In this document: positions 46,767 through 56,577 of the stretch, in pieces | Numbering within the stretch: position 1 is the stretch's first letter | How the letters are laid out: every line of letters starts with the position of its first letter | Assembly: GCA_030789695.1 (NCBI GenBank) | Contig: CM061141.1 | Span: 274,381,655-274,445,654 of the forward strand | Length of the DNA stretch: 64,000 nt | Reading direction: 5' to 3' | Source of the DNA: Scilla litardierei | Taxonomy: Eukaryota; Streptophyta; Magnoliopsida; Asparagales; Asparagaceae | Position numbers and translations under genes: made by a program | The notes under the pieces: model-generated | Seen by the model: the letters and a program-made list of their open reading frames with translations, nothing else | Told to the model about the DNA's origin: nothing | Databases searched by the model: none

Positions 46767-47138
46767 ATGGCGCTTGAGACTGAAAACACCATGGAAGAAG
46801 GCCATGGCCTCAGGGCCAGAATTCAGAGATCGAGCTCATGCTAGAGGAGGAGAAACAGAGCTGTGCTCTGCTCGAGTCGAAGTTCGTGCTGGCGAAGCTC
46901 GTCACAAGGCAAAAAGCCAGCAGGTACCAAGGAGACTGCCTAATTCTCAATCATCAGGTGACAATTTTGGAACGAGAACGCAACACTTTGAGAGAGAGGG
47001 GGCTCAAGGACCAAGCCCGGGCAGAGGAGATGCGAAAAAAGGAGAGGGAGTTCGAGGAGAAGTTGATTGATCTGTAATCTGCAAAGATACGGGCGCATGA
47101 CGAAGTTCTTGAATGGAAGCAGAAGTACGGGCAGGTGG
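46767..47138 (+). pseudogene. Array unit U12: 5' part, interrupted by a LARD-like element
   Basis: ATG 46767. Shares the AGAATTCAGAGATCGAGCTC deletion and several base changes with U11, so the two derive from one duplication. TAA at 47075-47077. Cut at GGGCAGGTGG by the element at 47139; the rest is not in the window. Confidence 0.85.
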
Positions 47139-49988
47139 TGTAACGGCCGCTTTCCGACCGTACGTATTTTAACGCGTATCTTGTTTCGCAGGCGTAATTT
47201 TTTTCCTAATTGATTTTATTGTTTTTACCGTAGCTCGGATGCGTGATTGAACCCCGTTTTCACGATCCTCTCGGTGGCGCGATCATCCTAGTATTTTCGT
47301 TGTAATTTTTGGACGTCGAGAAACCAAGCCGCATATTTCACTAGTTCATTTTTTTAAATAAAATTTTTGTTTGTTGTTATTTTTTTATTTATTTCAAGTC
47401 TGTATATTTTCTTTACACTAAACATCAATTCTCTTCAAAATCAAAGATGCTGTTAACCTTTCTTTTAACGTACTCAAAACTATAATATTTTATAGGATCC
47501 TCTTACTAACCTATTGGAAATGTTAACATATAGGATCTGTAAAAATTTTGTCACAAGTCAAATCTTTTTGAATAAAGATCACAATGTATCTAAACCCCCC
47601 TTAGCATCTCACGAGCCGCACAAAGCATGGGCTCCTATACTTTTCTTTTAAAATAACCCCTTCCCCCTGCGTTATCACCTAGAGTTAGGTCTTTTTCCTC
47701 ACGGCCGCCACCAAATAAATTCCCCCTGAGATCGCACCCCCCCCTCAGCGCCTCTCCCCACGTCTGACCATACCCCCGTTCTCAGCCTCGCGCCGCCGTG
47801 ATCGCCCCGCCACATCGCGATTCCCCCGCGATCGTCTCTCCGCCACAGACCCCCGCGGCGCCGCGCTGCAGCAAGTTCCGCGGCTCGCTGCACGGCGAGG
47901 CTGCCGCCCGCCTTTAATCGCCGAGCACCACCGCATCTCCTCACCACCGGCGGCACCCCCTCCGACCTCCAAGTTCCCCTCGCGCCGCCTGGATCCCGAT
48001 GTTCCCTCACTTTTTCCGCTCGCCGACGTCCCCTAGCTCGTTGCCATAGACGTTTCGTTGCCGGGACCCGCAACCGAAGTGATCTCAATACCGTACCTGT
48101 AGCCTGACATCTCGGCTGTGCTACTCGTAGCCATTACGATCCTGAGGCGATCCCGAGACGACCCTTACTGCGCTACCCGCAGTCGGGGATGCGAGCACCG
48201 CCATCATTTCCAGACCCGACGTCAGAATAGCACGCGTTCCTCACTCCAGGTTAGTCCCCCTAACTCGTAGCGAAACCCACACTGTAGCAAACTGAAAACC
48301 TAACTAAAATCGGACCACTGTAACTAAATTTATTTTCTGCACCCTTAAAACGTTGTGAAACAGTAGATTCGACAACTGGACTTTTGAACTGTGCACATAG
48401 GGTAGAAGTCGATCTAGGTTGAACGAAACACCAAAAAAATGTGACTTTGACGAATAGGGTAGTCCCGACAATCTAGAAACAGACCCTAATAGGACTTATT
48501 GAAAAACGCGACCTGACACCGTTGCCGTGACCCTGTTTCAGACGGACTACCGCAGACGCGACGCTTGGACGGGACGCTCCGGACGGACGACACACTCGCC
48601 ATCGCAGGCAAGTGTATCCACTTGCACTTTTGGCCGTGCTTAGGCCCTAGTTGGTTACAATTGTTAACTGTGAACAAATAGAACCGGACGTGAAATGATA
48701 GCGTCCGGGATGACTCCTGACGGCTCAGACTTGACGATGAAGTCTGAGCCTGACAACAACAACTTTTGATACTGTAGGGCTATCATGTGTGTGCGTGTGT
48801 GTGGACACCCTAGAATAACAACTCCCTACACTTTTCATGTCGTGTCCTGTTACACAAAAAGCATTCGGGCGTTTCGGATGCTTTCCTCCGCGGAAGTGAT
48901 CCATGTTACCAAAAATCCTACGGGCGTTTCGGATGCTTTCCTCCGTGGAAGTGATCCCTGTTACCAAAAAGCCCTCGGGCGTTTCGGATGCTTTCCTAGC
49001 GAAAGTGATCCCTGTTACACAAAAAGCCTACGGGCGTTTCGGATGCTTTCCTCCGCGGAAGTGATCCCTGTTACCAAAAAGCCTACGGGCGTTTCGGATG
49101 CTTTCCTAGCGGAAGTGATCCCTGTTACACAAAAAGCCTTCGGGCGTTTCGGATGTTTCCCTAGCGGAAATGATCCCTGTAATTCTTGTCCTGAGTTTCT
49201 GGGTTTGGGGTTGGGTTGAGCGTGCGCACGGCAAGAGGGTCTGATCCCCCTCGAACCGTAAGGCGTGAACCCTTTCGTGTCTCACTTGTCCTGTCTCGTC
49301 TTGTCCCGTCACGTCCTGACTTGTCTTGACACCTGTAGGTTAGTCCCGTAGTTGGTAGCACACGCTACGACTACTACTTGTCCCATTTTACTTTCCTGCT
49401 ACGTTACTTCCTGTTGTGTTACCCTATTATAACAACAGCATGCTAATCAACCAGTAAACTGTTGTGTAAAAGAACCTCAGCATGTTAATCAACCAGTAAA
49501 CCGTTGTTTAAAGTTTGGTGCACTTGCAGTAAAGTCTAACCCCTCTTGTAGACTTTACCTGACGTACCGTTCCTTTTTCTTGGGTGCTGTACGTCAGGTG
49601 TCAGCCAGAGTTCGTGGACGAGGCAGACTCACTGGAGCACGAGGAGCCGAGGACGTCGACCCAGAGTACACGCCCGACGAGGACCAGACCTAGAGGTCTT
49701 TTTAGACGACACTTTCAGAGGTTACTACTTTTAGGTTTGCCTTTAAATCTTTTGTTGCCATGCTTAGGCTTTCCTTTAGATTTTGTACTTGTTGGATATT
49801 ATATCTCTATTTAATGAATGCAACTTCCTTTCTGTACTTTCTGTGGTTTCGAACTTTATTAATGCAAGAACCTGAATCGTTTAAAATGGTACCCTTACAG
49901 ACGCTTATTGGGTCAGAGCTTCTCAGCTCTGGCCTAAGCGGGCCGTGTCACGCTTCGCCTCCGTCGTTTTGGGAAGCGGGGCGTGACA
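47139..49988 (+). repeat. 5' LTR of the plus-strand LARD-like element, 2850 bp
   Basis: Starts TGTAACGGCC and ends GGGGCGTGACA, related to but clearly diverged from the LTR at 40949-43871. Contains a C-rich tract (47650-48250) and a six-unit minisatellite (48849-49180). Confidence 0.8.
48849..49180 (+). repeat. Minisatellite, about 55 bp x 6, inside the LTR
   Basis: Each unit reads GTTACC(or ACA)AAAAAG, GGGCGTTTCGGATG, CTTTCCT, then GGAAGTGATCCCT. Two variants, CTCCGCGGAAG and CTAGCGGAAG, are interspersed. Confidence 0.85.
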
Positions 49989-51861
49989 GGTTTTAGTGGT
50001 GGCCCATGCAGGTCATGCAAAAGTTCGGAACAATAAGAGTACCGCATTCATTTAATATCCATGTACATGTCTAAATTAGATTTACCCAGTCTTAGATGGT
50101 CGGAAGACTTAGGTAGACGTCCCAGTTTGATAGTCAGCCGCCTTGGTTAAGAATTCGTCACCCTCATCCTAGAATACCTTTATAGCCCCCACTTGACTCT
50201 GACAGTGTTAGATTTCTAGAGCCCTTCTTTTTAGTCGTTCGCTTGGGTCCATTGACTTCGAGCCCAGCAGAACGTAACCTTGATTCTCTTAGGAACCTTC
50301 CCTTAGATCCTGATTATAGCCTAGCTTATTAGGAAGTCTTAGAGCTGAGTTATCCTGATCTTTAGACGATCCGACAATTAGAACCCCTGACTTCTAGCGT
50401 CTCCCTGATCATCACACTTTTGTGTTATCGGTCGTAGAGTTCCATCGTAGCTCTTCGCGATTCATATCTTACGCGTATTCTCCACGCGACCATTTTTCCT
50501 TTCTCCCGATTCACGTAATCGTTCCTGACGAGTATCGTTGATCCTTCGAGTCTTTTCCCTTGCCAAGTCTGCTGCCTTTAAAAGTATTTTCGAAATTCCT
50601 ATTAAGTTTTTTCGCTCAGCTTAACTTCTTTGAAAACCCCTATATTATATATTTCAAAATTTCTTGTTTTTCGGTTGATTTAAAATTCTTTCACTGATCT
50701 TGAAACCTCCCTGTACGTAAAATTATTTTACTACCTCGTACCTATTTTCAAATCGGCATCTTTCGTGTTTCAGTTTTAAAACCTTATTATCAATTCTATA
50801 ATCCAATATATATATATATTACTTTTCTAAACTACAAAATTTTATTGCTAATCACTTACCGCACGCATTTTTAGAATATTTTCTAAACTAAAGAGAACTG
50901 CAATTTTTTTAATCAGTTCTATGTTCATCGTGCTCACATTTCAAAATCTTTGTATAAACATATCTTCATTTGCAAAACAATCATTTCCCACCCTACTTTT
51001 ATTCCTTCATCTAACTCTTTTCCAAATCGTAATAATTTTACCATCTGCTCACTTTTCCCTACATATCTTTATAAGTATAAAAGTACATGATATCATATTT
51101 TACACGTAATTCTCCTTTCATCTATCTAATTATTTTGAGAAATATTTTTGTCCCATCCAATCAACCATCTCCTTATCCCGCCTTATTTGAACTCGTTCCT
51201 TCCGATTCATTTCGTTACACTCATGTCTTCTGTTTTTCCTTAGGTTGTGTAGACTTTAGTCCTTGTAGTGGTCCATGTTATCTCCGGTTTAGGAGTAGGC
51301 CCTTTGGTAGGTAATGTCGTTGTGATGCATGAGTATAGGTAGAGTGCGTAGACCTGTATGAGTGTGTGTTCTTTTGGATCCCGATGATTGCCTTTTTTGT
51401 GTCTTGAATGTGTACTCAGTGTTAACCATGATATATTTGAAGTTGTCTGAATGAAGGTATTCATACGTATATGAATAGGGTCATAGCAGGCAATTTCCTT
51501 AGACGTAGTTTTTCGCGATTATAGAATAGCTTATCTGTGACTGCATGTGATCGTATCTAAACTTTTTTTTTCTTTTTAAACCAAACCTTTAAAGTTTTTT
51601 TGAAATTAGCTCACAAGATCACAAATCAATTATCCTTTCCTCATCCATTATCACGACTCCACACGTTTTTCCAAATGTTTTAAAAATGTGTAACTGGTTT
51701 TAAGTTTCTCTTTCTCTTCTCTCTCTCTCCATTTAGAAATGTTATGTTATGGTTGTTATAGTTTTGGGACTAGCTATTATTGTTGTAGGATTTTGTTTGT
51801 GGGTAGGCTCAGGGAGAGATGAGATTTGTTATAGCAATGATTAACCGATTTTGGAACAATA
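49989..51861 (+). other. Interior of the LARD-like element, non-coding
   Basis: Degenerate, T/C-rich sequence without ORFs of note and without retroviral motifs; shares scattered blocks with the reverse complement of 39130-40948. Confidence 0.6.
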
Positions 51862-52053
51862 TGTAATGCCCTACAAGCTACTGCACAAGTGCTAGAGGGG
51901 GGGGGGGGGTGAATAGTACTTTAAAAATAACAAGGAGTATAATTCCAAATTATAGTGCAAACAACTACCAAATCAATTTGCGGAAGCTTAAATTGAATGA
52001 CAACAACAAAAGTAACAATGCAAACAAATGATGTTAATGGGTTCGGATCCACC

Positions 52054-52251
52054 CAAGTCTCCCCGACTTGTTCCCGGTGATCCTACGTCCCAACCACCCA
52101 GATCCCCTCCGGATACTTAGGTTAGAAACCCTAACCCAAGATTTCCACTATGAATATCTTGTGAAAAACCTTCACAAGATCAAATCATACAACAATGGCA
52201 ATAGTGAATCCCACAACCCGGGATCACAACCTTCTCTCACAACCGAGAGAA
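52054..52251 (-). repeat. String of short hairpins in the transcribed part of the LTR
   Basis: Stems on the plus strand: CAAGTC/GACTTG (52054-52070), ATCC/GGAT (52102-52114), GGTTAG/CTAACC loop AAACC (52120-52136), a 10-bp stem loop AAACC (52156-52180), ATCCC/GGGAT loop ACAACCC (52208-52224), TTCTCTC/GAGAGAA loop ACAACC (52232-52251). In RNA sense the loops read GGTTT or GGTTGT. Confidence 0.8.
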
Positions 52252-52620
52252 TCAACAAGCAATATAAATGAGTTTATATTGAAATAAGCAAACTTACCAC
52301 AAAATCCTATACCTTGAGTTTTTCTTACCAAATAGGTGAAAGGAAGGATTTGAGGAAGATGAAGTCACAAAGTCCTAGCACCAAGGAAATGACCAGCAAT
52401 AGGTGCCTAGGAGAGATTTGGAGACTTGATTCAAGCTAGAGCTTGAAGGGCTCACCAAGAACAAACTTCTCTCAAGATGGATTCTAGATCTAGAAATGAG
52501 AGAGAATGGGTTTCTTGTGAGGAAGAGAGCTTTAGAAATGAGTGAGAATGGCTATCTCTTTTGAACTCAATGAATCTCTTAATGGCAGCTCTAACCTAGA
52601 TAGAAATGACCTAGGTTCGT

Positions 52621-52629
52621 ATTTATAGG
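52621..52629 (-). promoter_or_regulatory. TATA box of the Sirevirus LTR
   Basis: CCCTATAAAT on the minus strand, about 54 bp after the last 74-bp module; the 5' LTR equivalent is at 63401-63409. Confidence 0.65.
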
Positions 52630-52682
52630 GTCCCATAAAAACAAGTTAGGTCAAATCCCAACGGATAGAAATCTGGGGCAAT

Positions 52683-53219
52683 TAGTCGGTCAAAGAACAA
52701 TCACTGACCGACTAGTTCATCAACTAGTCGGTCAGTCAAACAACATGGACCGACTAAGTGAGGAACTGAGAAGAGATAGAATTTCAGACCTAGAAATCTA
52801 GTCGGTCCAAGAAGACTTTCTGACCGACTAGTTTCACAACTAGTCGGTCAGTCAGTGAACGTAGACCGACTAAGAGGCATAATGAAATAGTCTGAATACA
52901 AATTGACTTAGTCGGTCCAAGAACAAAAGTTGACCGACTAGATTGTCAACTAGTCGGTCACCAAATGTTCTTAGACCGACTAACGATAAACAGTAGCTTA
53001 GGAGAAATTTAGAATGAACAGTAAGTCACAACTAGTCGGTCAAAGAAGCATGACTGACCGACTAGTTCACAAACTAGTCGGTCGGTGAGTCAACGTAGAC
53101 CGACTAACTGTAAACAGTAAAGTCCAAGAAATTAAGGAATCAAACTAGTCGGTCCAAGAAGAGTTGCTGACCGACTAGATCACCATCTCGTCGGTCAGTA
53201 CTTCTTCTTGTACCAACTA
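52683..53219 (-). repeat. Five hairpin modules of exactly 74 bp in LTR U3
   Basis: Modules at 52683-52756, 52799-52872, 52909-52982, 53033-53106 and 53146-53219. Each is TAGTCGGTC-N14-GACCGACTAG, an 8-nt loop, then CTAGTCGGTC-N14-GACCGACTA (33+8+33). The N14 blocks differ between modules but tend to be complementary within a module. The last module has mutated borders. The 5' LTR repeats them at 63463-63999. Confidence 0.9.
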
Positions 53220-53620
53220 ACATGCACAAACAAGTCCGAATCGAAGCGCGACGCTTCGAGGAAGTTAGAATGAACTTGTACTAAGATCCTAGAGCTACGA
53301 TATGAGCGTTATGAAGATAGAAACGTAAGATATACTCAAGGCTTAACATTCTATTGATCGAAGCTTAAAAGACTATAAATAAAACCTTAATAAACGGTCT
53401 TCGAGAGCTTCGATTGATTCTTCATAACTTCCAAAACGGCGCAAGAGCTTCAACGAAGCTTTAGGCATGAATACGAGCTTTGAGAAGTCTTGAGATGTCG
53501 CTTTGATTGTTCTCGTGAATTTGCGACGATCTCCAATACTGCGCTCACAAATTGTTAGTTCATGAATTATTTATGTTTGCTCATCATCAAAACCAAATCC
53601 GGGGAGTCCAATATTCAACA

Positions 53621-53916
53621 TTCTCCCCCTTTTTGGTGATGACAAACCAACATAAATAATAATCAAAAATAATGATTCAAATGTAAAATACTTACTCCCC
53701 CTGCATTGATGACACGTTAATTCTAAAATGAATATATATGAATTGCATCAATCAGACGAGTAAGATAAATAAAGAGAATCGAATTTTGAAATATCGGATT
53801 TTGAAAATCCTTATATATATCTTAACTCCCCCTGAATCTAACATATCAAACTAGATTCTTGGAAATTGAGTTAAATTTTCATTTGCGCTATTTATTATCA
53901 TTATCTCTCCCCCTTT
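53621..53916 (-). other. Four polypurine tracts upstream of the 3' LTR
   Basis: Minus-strand AGGGGGAG-type tracts at 53621-53634 (abutting the LTR), 53694-53702, 53825-53833 and 53905-53916. Repeated tracts at this place are known in Sireviruses. Confidence 0.75.
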
Positions 53917-54606
53917 GGCATTATCCCAAAAATGGGGGGCATACAACGATAACAACTAGGAAATGGAAAATCCAACATCGTGAGTCGTAGACAATGACGA
54001 TGGACCTAATTGACACCGAGGGAAAAATGATGAAATCAAATCAAGGTGTGCCAAATTGTCCATTATCAAAAAGCGATAATCAAAATCATCAAAAATACCA
54101 AATAATTGTTCATTTCTTGAATAAAGAAACATACTCTTCAATATTCAATATTCTTGGTTAGATTTGTGCATGGAAAACAATTCTATACAATTATAGAATT
54201 TCAATCTATTTAACCAAGTTTTTCAATCGTCGGGCGACGATTTTACATAGCATGGACATTGAATGAGAATTAATGTGCACGACGAAGTAAATATCACAAC
54301 ATGAACATCGATGTATATATAGATAGAAACATCATGAGTACATCCAAAAAGATATCGAATACAAGAAGTACATCATATCAAGTACGACACATCATCTATA
54401 TAAACATCAAAAAGTACAACATCATCATCCACATCAAAATATAATACCAACATCAACATCATCCAAAGTACATCAAAATATCCAACACCGACATCCAGAA
54501 AACTCAAAAAATACATCAAAACAACCCTTAAACTCCATCCTAACCTAAAATACTCTCAACAAGATATATCATCCAAAGAGTAGTGGAGAGTCCTCGGAAC
54601 AGACGA
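53917..54606 (-). other. Non-coding tail between the extra ORF and the purine tracts
   Basis: AT-rich with repeated ACATCA words on the plus strand (54290-54510). No gene or motif seen. Confidence 0.5.
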
Positions 54607-56268
54607 TCACGAGGAAGTGGCTGGATCTGCAGTCTCCGTGGGTCCAGTCGACGGAGTGGACTCAGGCTCTGCAGGGAGGAGAGGCATCTCAACAGACGGG
54701 ATCGTCGGGGCAGGTGAGGAAACGACGGGCTCAACAGCTGGGGTCGCAACAGCAGGGGTCTCAACAGAAGGAAAGACAGGAGCAGGCTCGTCAACAGGGA
54801 CAACAGCAGCCTCAGAAGTCTGAACTACTGAAGCAGAAGGCTCTGGAGCACCGGAAGTGGTGCCAACTCCAGGAGCAGAAGTGGTAGCAGCAGCAGCAGT
54901 AGTGGCAGTGGCCTCATCGCCACGAGCCAAGGAAGTGACAAGATCGTCAATCTCCTCATCGTCCATCTCCTCGGCCTCAGAAACTGAAGGAGGAAGATCA
55001 ATGCCCATCATCTGAGCCATACGGCAGACGACCTCCTCGGTACGAGCCAAACGCGACTCGTACCGACGAAGAAGGCGTACGACATCATCTAATGTAGCAG
55101 GAGGAGTGGGGGCTGCAGCAGCTGAGGGAGTGGCCTGGGAAGCAGATGCGGTCGACCTCTGCACGTGACGAAGCGCCGCTAGAGATTTCTTAACGTCCGT
55201 CGCGTTCAGAGGGGGACCCAAGGGACGCTCATCGTCAGGAGGGAGAGGGACTCGGAAATGACGAAAAACCAGGGTCAACAGACACGGATATGGAATATGC
55301 GCAGATTTATTGGTCTTGCGTATACACTCGAAAGAGTCCATCTTATCGAGTATAACGCGAGCCCAATTAATCTCGCAACCCAAGAAAAGAGCGTAAATCA
55401 GCTTCAAAAATGGCTGGGAAGGAAGTGAAGATGAGCCGTACTTGGGAAGCAAGCACGACTTCAGAATGAGATTCAGCACCCATGCATTAGGTTTGAAAGA
55501 CTTCGAAGGAACTCCAATAAAGGCAGGAGGGATCACATGGAAGATGTCAGAAAGAACGGACTGATCCAAGGAGGCGATATCATCGACTGAAATGTCAGAA
55601 GGAAGGAGACCAGACGACGAACAGCCAAGAATCTCCCCCAAGATTTCTGCCATGAGAACTATAGGAGTTCCCAAGACAGTAGTCTCGATGGAGTGACTCT
55701 CATCGTACAGGCCCCGAACACGATTGGCATAGAACAATTTTACCAGGCGAGGATATGGTCTGGGATTCGCCTTGGGGTCATAGCGAAGATAATCAAGTAG
55801 GCCACTATAGGAGAGAAGATCAGCTAAGCCAAGGAAATCAGAAAACTGAACATAGTGCTCCAATAGCATCGAGCAGTGTTCAATACGGTTGTAGGCCGCG
55901 AGACACATAGGGTCGTCGCGACACAACGATATGTCAACACCACCCACTGGCATTGGGCCCTTTCCCTTAGGCTGGCGAGTCCTAGGACGAAGTGGAGGAG
56001 TGGGTTCCCTATGGCCAGACTCATCCTCAGGGATAAACTCAGTATCAGAATCAGGAGGAGTAGAGGGTGAGTGGAGTATGGGCTTTTTAGACTTAGATTT
56101 ACGGGGTTTGACCGTCGCCGCCCTCTGCTTCTTCAGAGGAGGCGAAGACGGAGAAGCTTGGGTAGATTTAGCACGACGCTTGGGCTTAGGCGGATTCCTA
56201 GGGTTAGAAGGCTCTACAGACATTGGGGAAGCCCCAGATGAGGTGATAGGAATCCTCATCTTTGCCAT
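54607..56268 (-). CDS. Extra ORF between pol and the 3' LTR (553 aa), function unknown
   Basis: Uninterrupted minus-strand ORF; I take ATG 56268 as start (the frame is open a further 10 codons upstream without ATG). N-terminus basic with KPKRRAK, KKQR and KPRKSKSKK, suggesting nuclear localisation. A central globular region of about 250 residues contains YPRLVKLFYANRVRG and resembles, from memory, the domain called putative plant transposon protein (PF20167). Then a short helix RRYESRLARTEEVVCRMAQ, an acidic EAEEMDDEEIDD patch and a long Ala/Thr/Pro/Val-rich tail. No signal peptide or transmembrane segment, so it is not Env-like although it sits where SIRE1-type elements have an env-like ORF. 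Its open frame beside a damaged pol suggests recent constraint or recent acquisition. Family assignment is tentative. Confidence 0.75.
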   Translation of the reverse strand: MAKMRIPITSSGASPMSVEPSNPRNPPKPKRRAKSTQASPSSPPLKKQRAATVKPRKSKSKKPILHSPSTPPDSDTEFIPEDESGHREPTPPLRPRTRQPKGKGPMPVGGVDISLCRDDPMCLAAYNRIEHCSMLLEHYVQFSDFLGLADLLSYSGLLDYLRYDPKANPRPYPRLVKLFYANRVRGLYDESHSIETTVLGTPIVLMAEILGEILGCSSSGLLPSDISVDDIASLDQSVLSDIFHVIPPAFIGVPSKSFKPNAWVLNLILKSCLLPKYGSSSLPSQPFLKLIYALFLGCEINWARVILDKMDSFECIRKTNKSAHIPYPCLLTLVFRHFRVPLPPDDERPLGPPLNATDVKKSLAALRHVQRSTASASQATPSAAAAPTPPATLDDVVRLLRRYESRLARTEEVVCRMAQMMGIDLPPSVSEAEEMDDEEIDDLVTSLARGDEATATTAAAATTSAPGVGTTSGAPEPSASVVQTSEAAVVPVDEPAPVFPSVETPAVATPAVEPVVSSPAPTIPSVEMPLLPAEPESTPSTGPTETADPATSS

Positions 56269-56577
56269 GATCGTGGCACGACGAGTACAAGCAACCAAAG
56301 CTACGAGCTACACAAACCCTAGAGATCAAACCCTAGAAGCACAATCAACAAACCCTAACTCACTTCGGAAAAATCCGAAACCCTAGATCAACTAGGAGAG
56401 AAATCGAGCTAGATCAACCCTAGAAAGATAAAACACGATATAGGTAGGGGGGTTATACCTAGGAGAGTGATCGGCGGCGGCGGATGGACGGAAAGATGGC
56501 CGGAATCGACGGGAGAGACGTCAGAAGTCGAAGGGGCTCGAGGGGGGTTTGGGTTTTTGCGGGCTGGAGAAGAGAAC
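56269..56577 (-). promoter_or_regulatory. Candidate 5' leader and core promoter of the extra ORF
   Basis: Minus strand: CT-rich and GCCGCCGCC sequence, a weak TATA-like CCTATATCG at 56435-56443, then AGGGTTT-rich sequence before the ATG, a composition common in plant 5' UTRs. It follows the internal hairpin modules. Evidence is sequence resemblance only. Confidence 0.4.

Larger units (their letters stand above)
5863..47138 (+). repeat. Tandem array of a ~1.19 kb unit with a coiled-coil ORF (13 units, all broken)
   Basis: ATG positions of successive units are 8126, 9323, (10784), 23346, 24527, 25705, 26899, 28092, 37145, 45005, 46200 and 46767. After removal of the mapped insertions each step is 1178-1197 bp, except 9323 to 10784 (filler DNA) and 46200 to 46767 (deletion). 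Each unit is a 981-bp ORF plus a 203-215 bp spacer, all in the plus direction. The consensus protein has 326 residues: heptad-rich charged helices (about 10-240), an acidic DNDSDDE patch, a basic RRKKLKE patch and a Ser/Pro-rich tail. I do not recognise the family. No intron signals are seen. Confidence 0.9.
47139..51861 (+). mobile_element. LARD-like LTR element, plus strand, interrupted by a Sirevirus
   Basis: The LTR at 47139-49988 runs from TGTAACGG to GCGTGACA; the interior from 49989 starts GGTTTTAGTGGTGGCCC, as in the minus-strand relative. No 3' LTR is in the window because a Sirevirus is inserted at 51862. Probable left target copy GGTGG at 47134-47138. No coding motif is seen. Confidence 0.75.
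51862..53620 (-). repeat. 3' LTR of the Sirevirus, 1759 bp
   Basis: Plus-strand ends TGTAATGCC and ATTCAACA. From left to right: the CTAGAGGGGG...GTGAATAG signature, a hairpin string (52054-52251), the TATA box (52621-52629, minus) and five 74-bp hairpin modules (52683-53219). Confidence 0.92.

Noticed and set aside
47699..48088. 129-codon minus-strand ORF
   Set aside because: C-rich LTR tract on the plus strand gives Arg/Gly-rich low-complexity translation only.
48849..49180. CRISPR-like tandem array
   Set aside because: Units are contiguous without unique spacers; it is a minisatellite in an LTR.
52683..53219. CRISPR-like look: regularly spaced short motifs with variable 14-nt blocks
   Set aside because: Motifs are inverted pairs within LTR U3 of a plant retrotransposon, spacing is irregular between modules, and no cas gene exists.
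54607..56298. Extra ORF as a retroviral envelope protein
   Set aside because: No signal peptide, transmembrane segment or cysteine pattern; basic and low-complexity ends argue against it.
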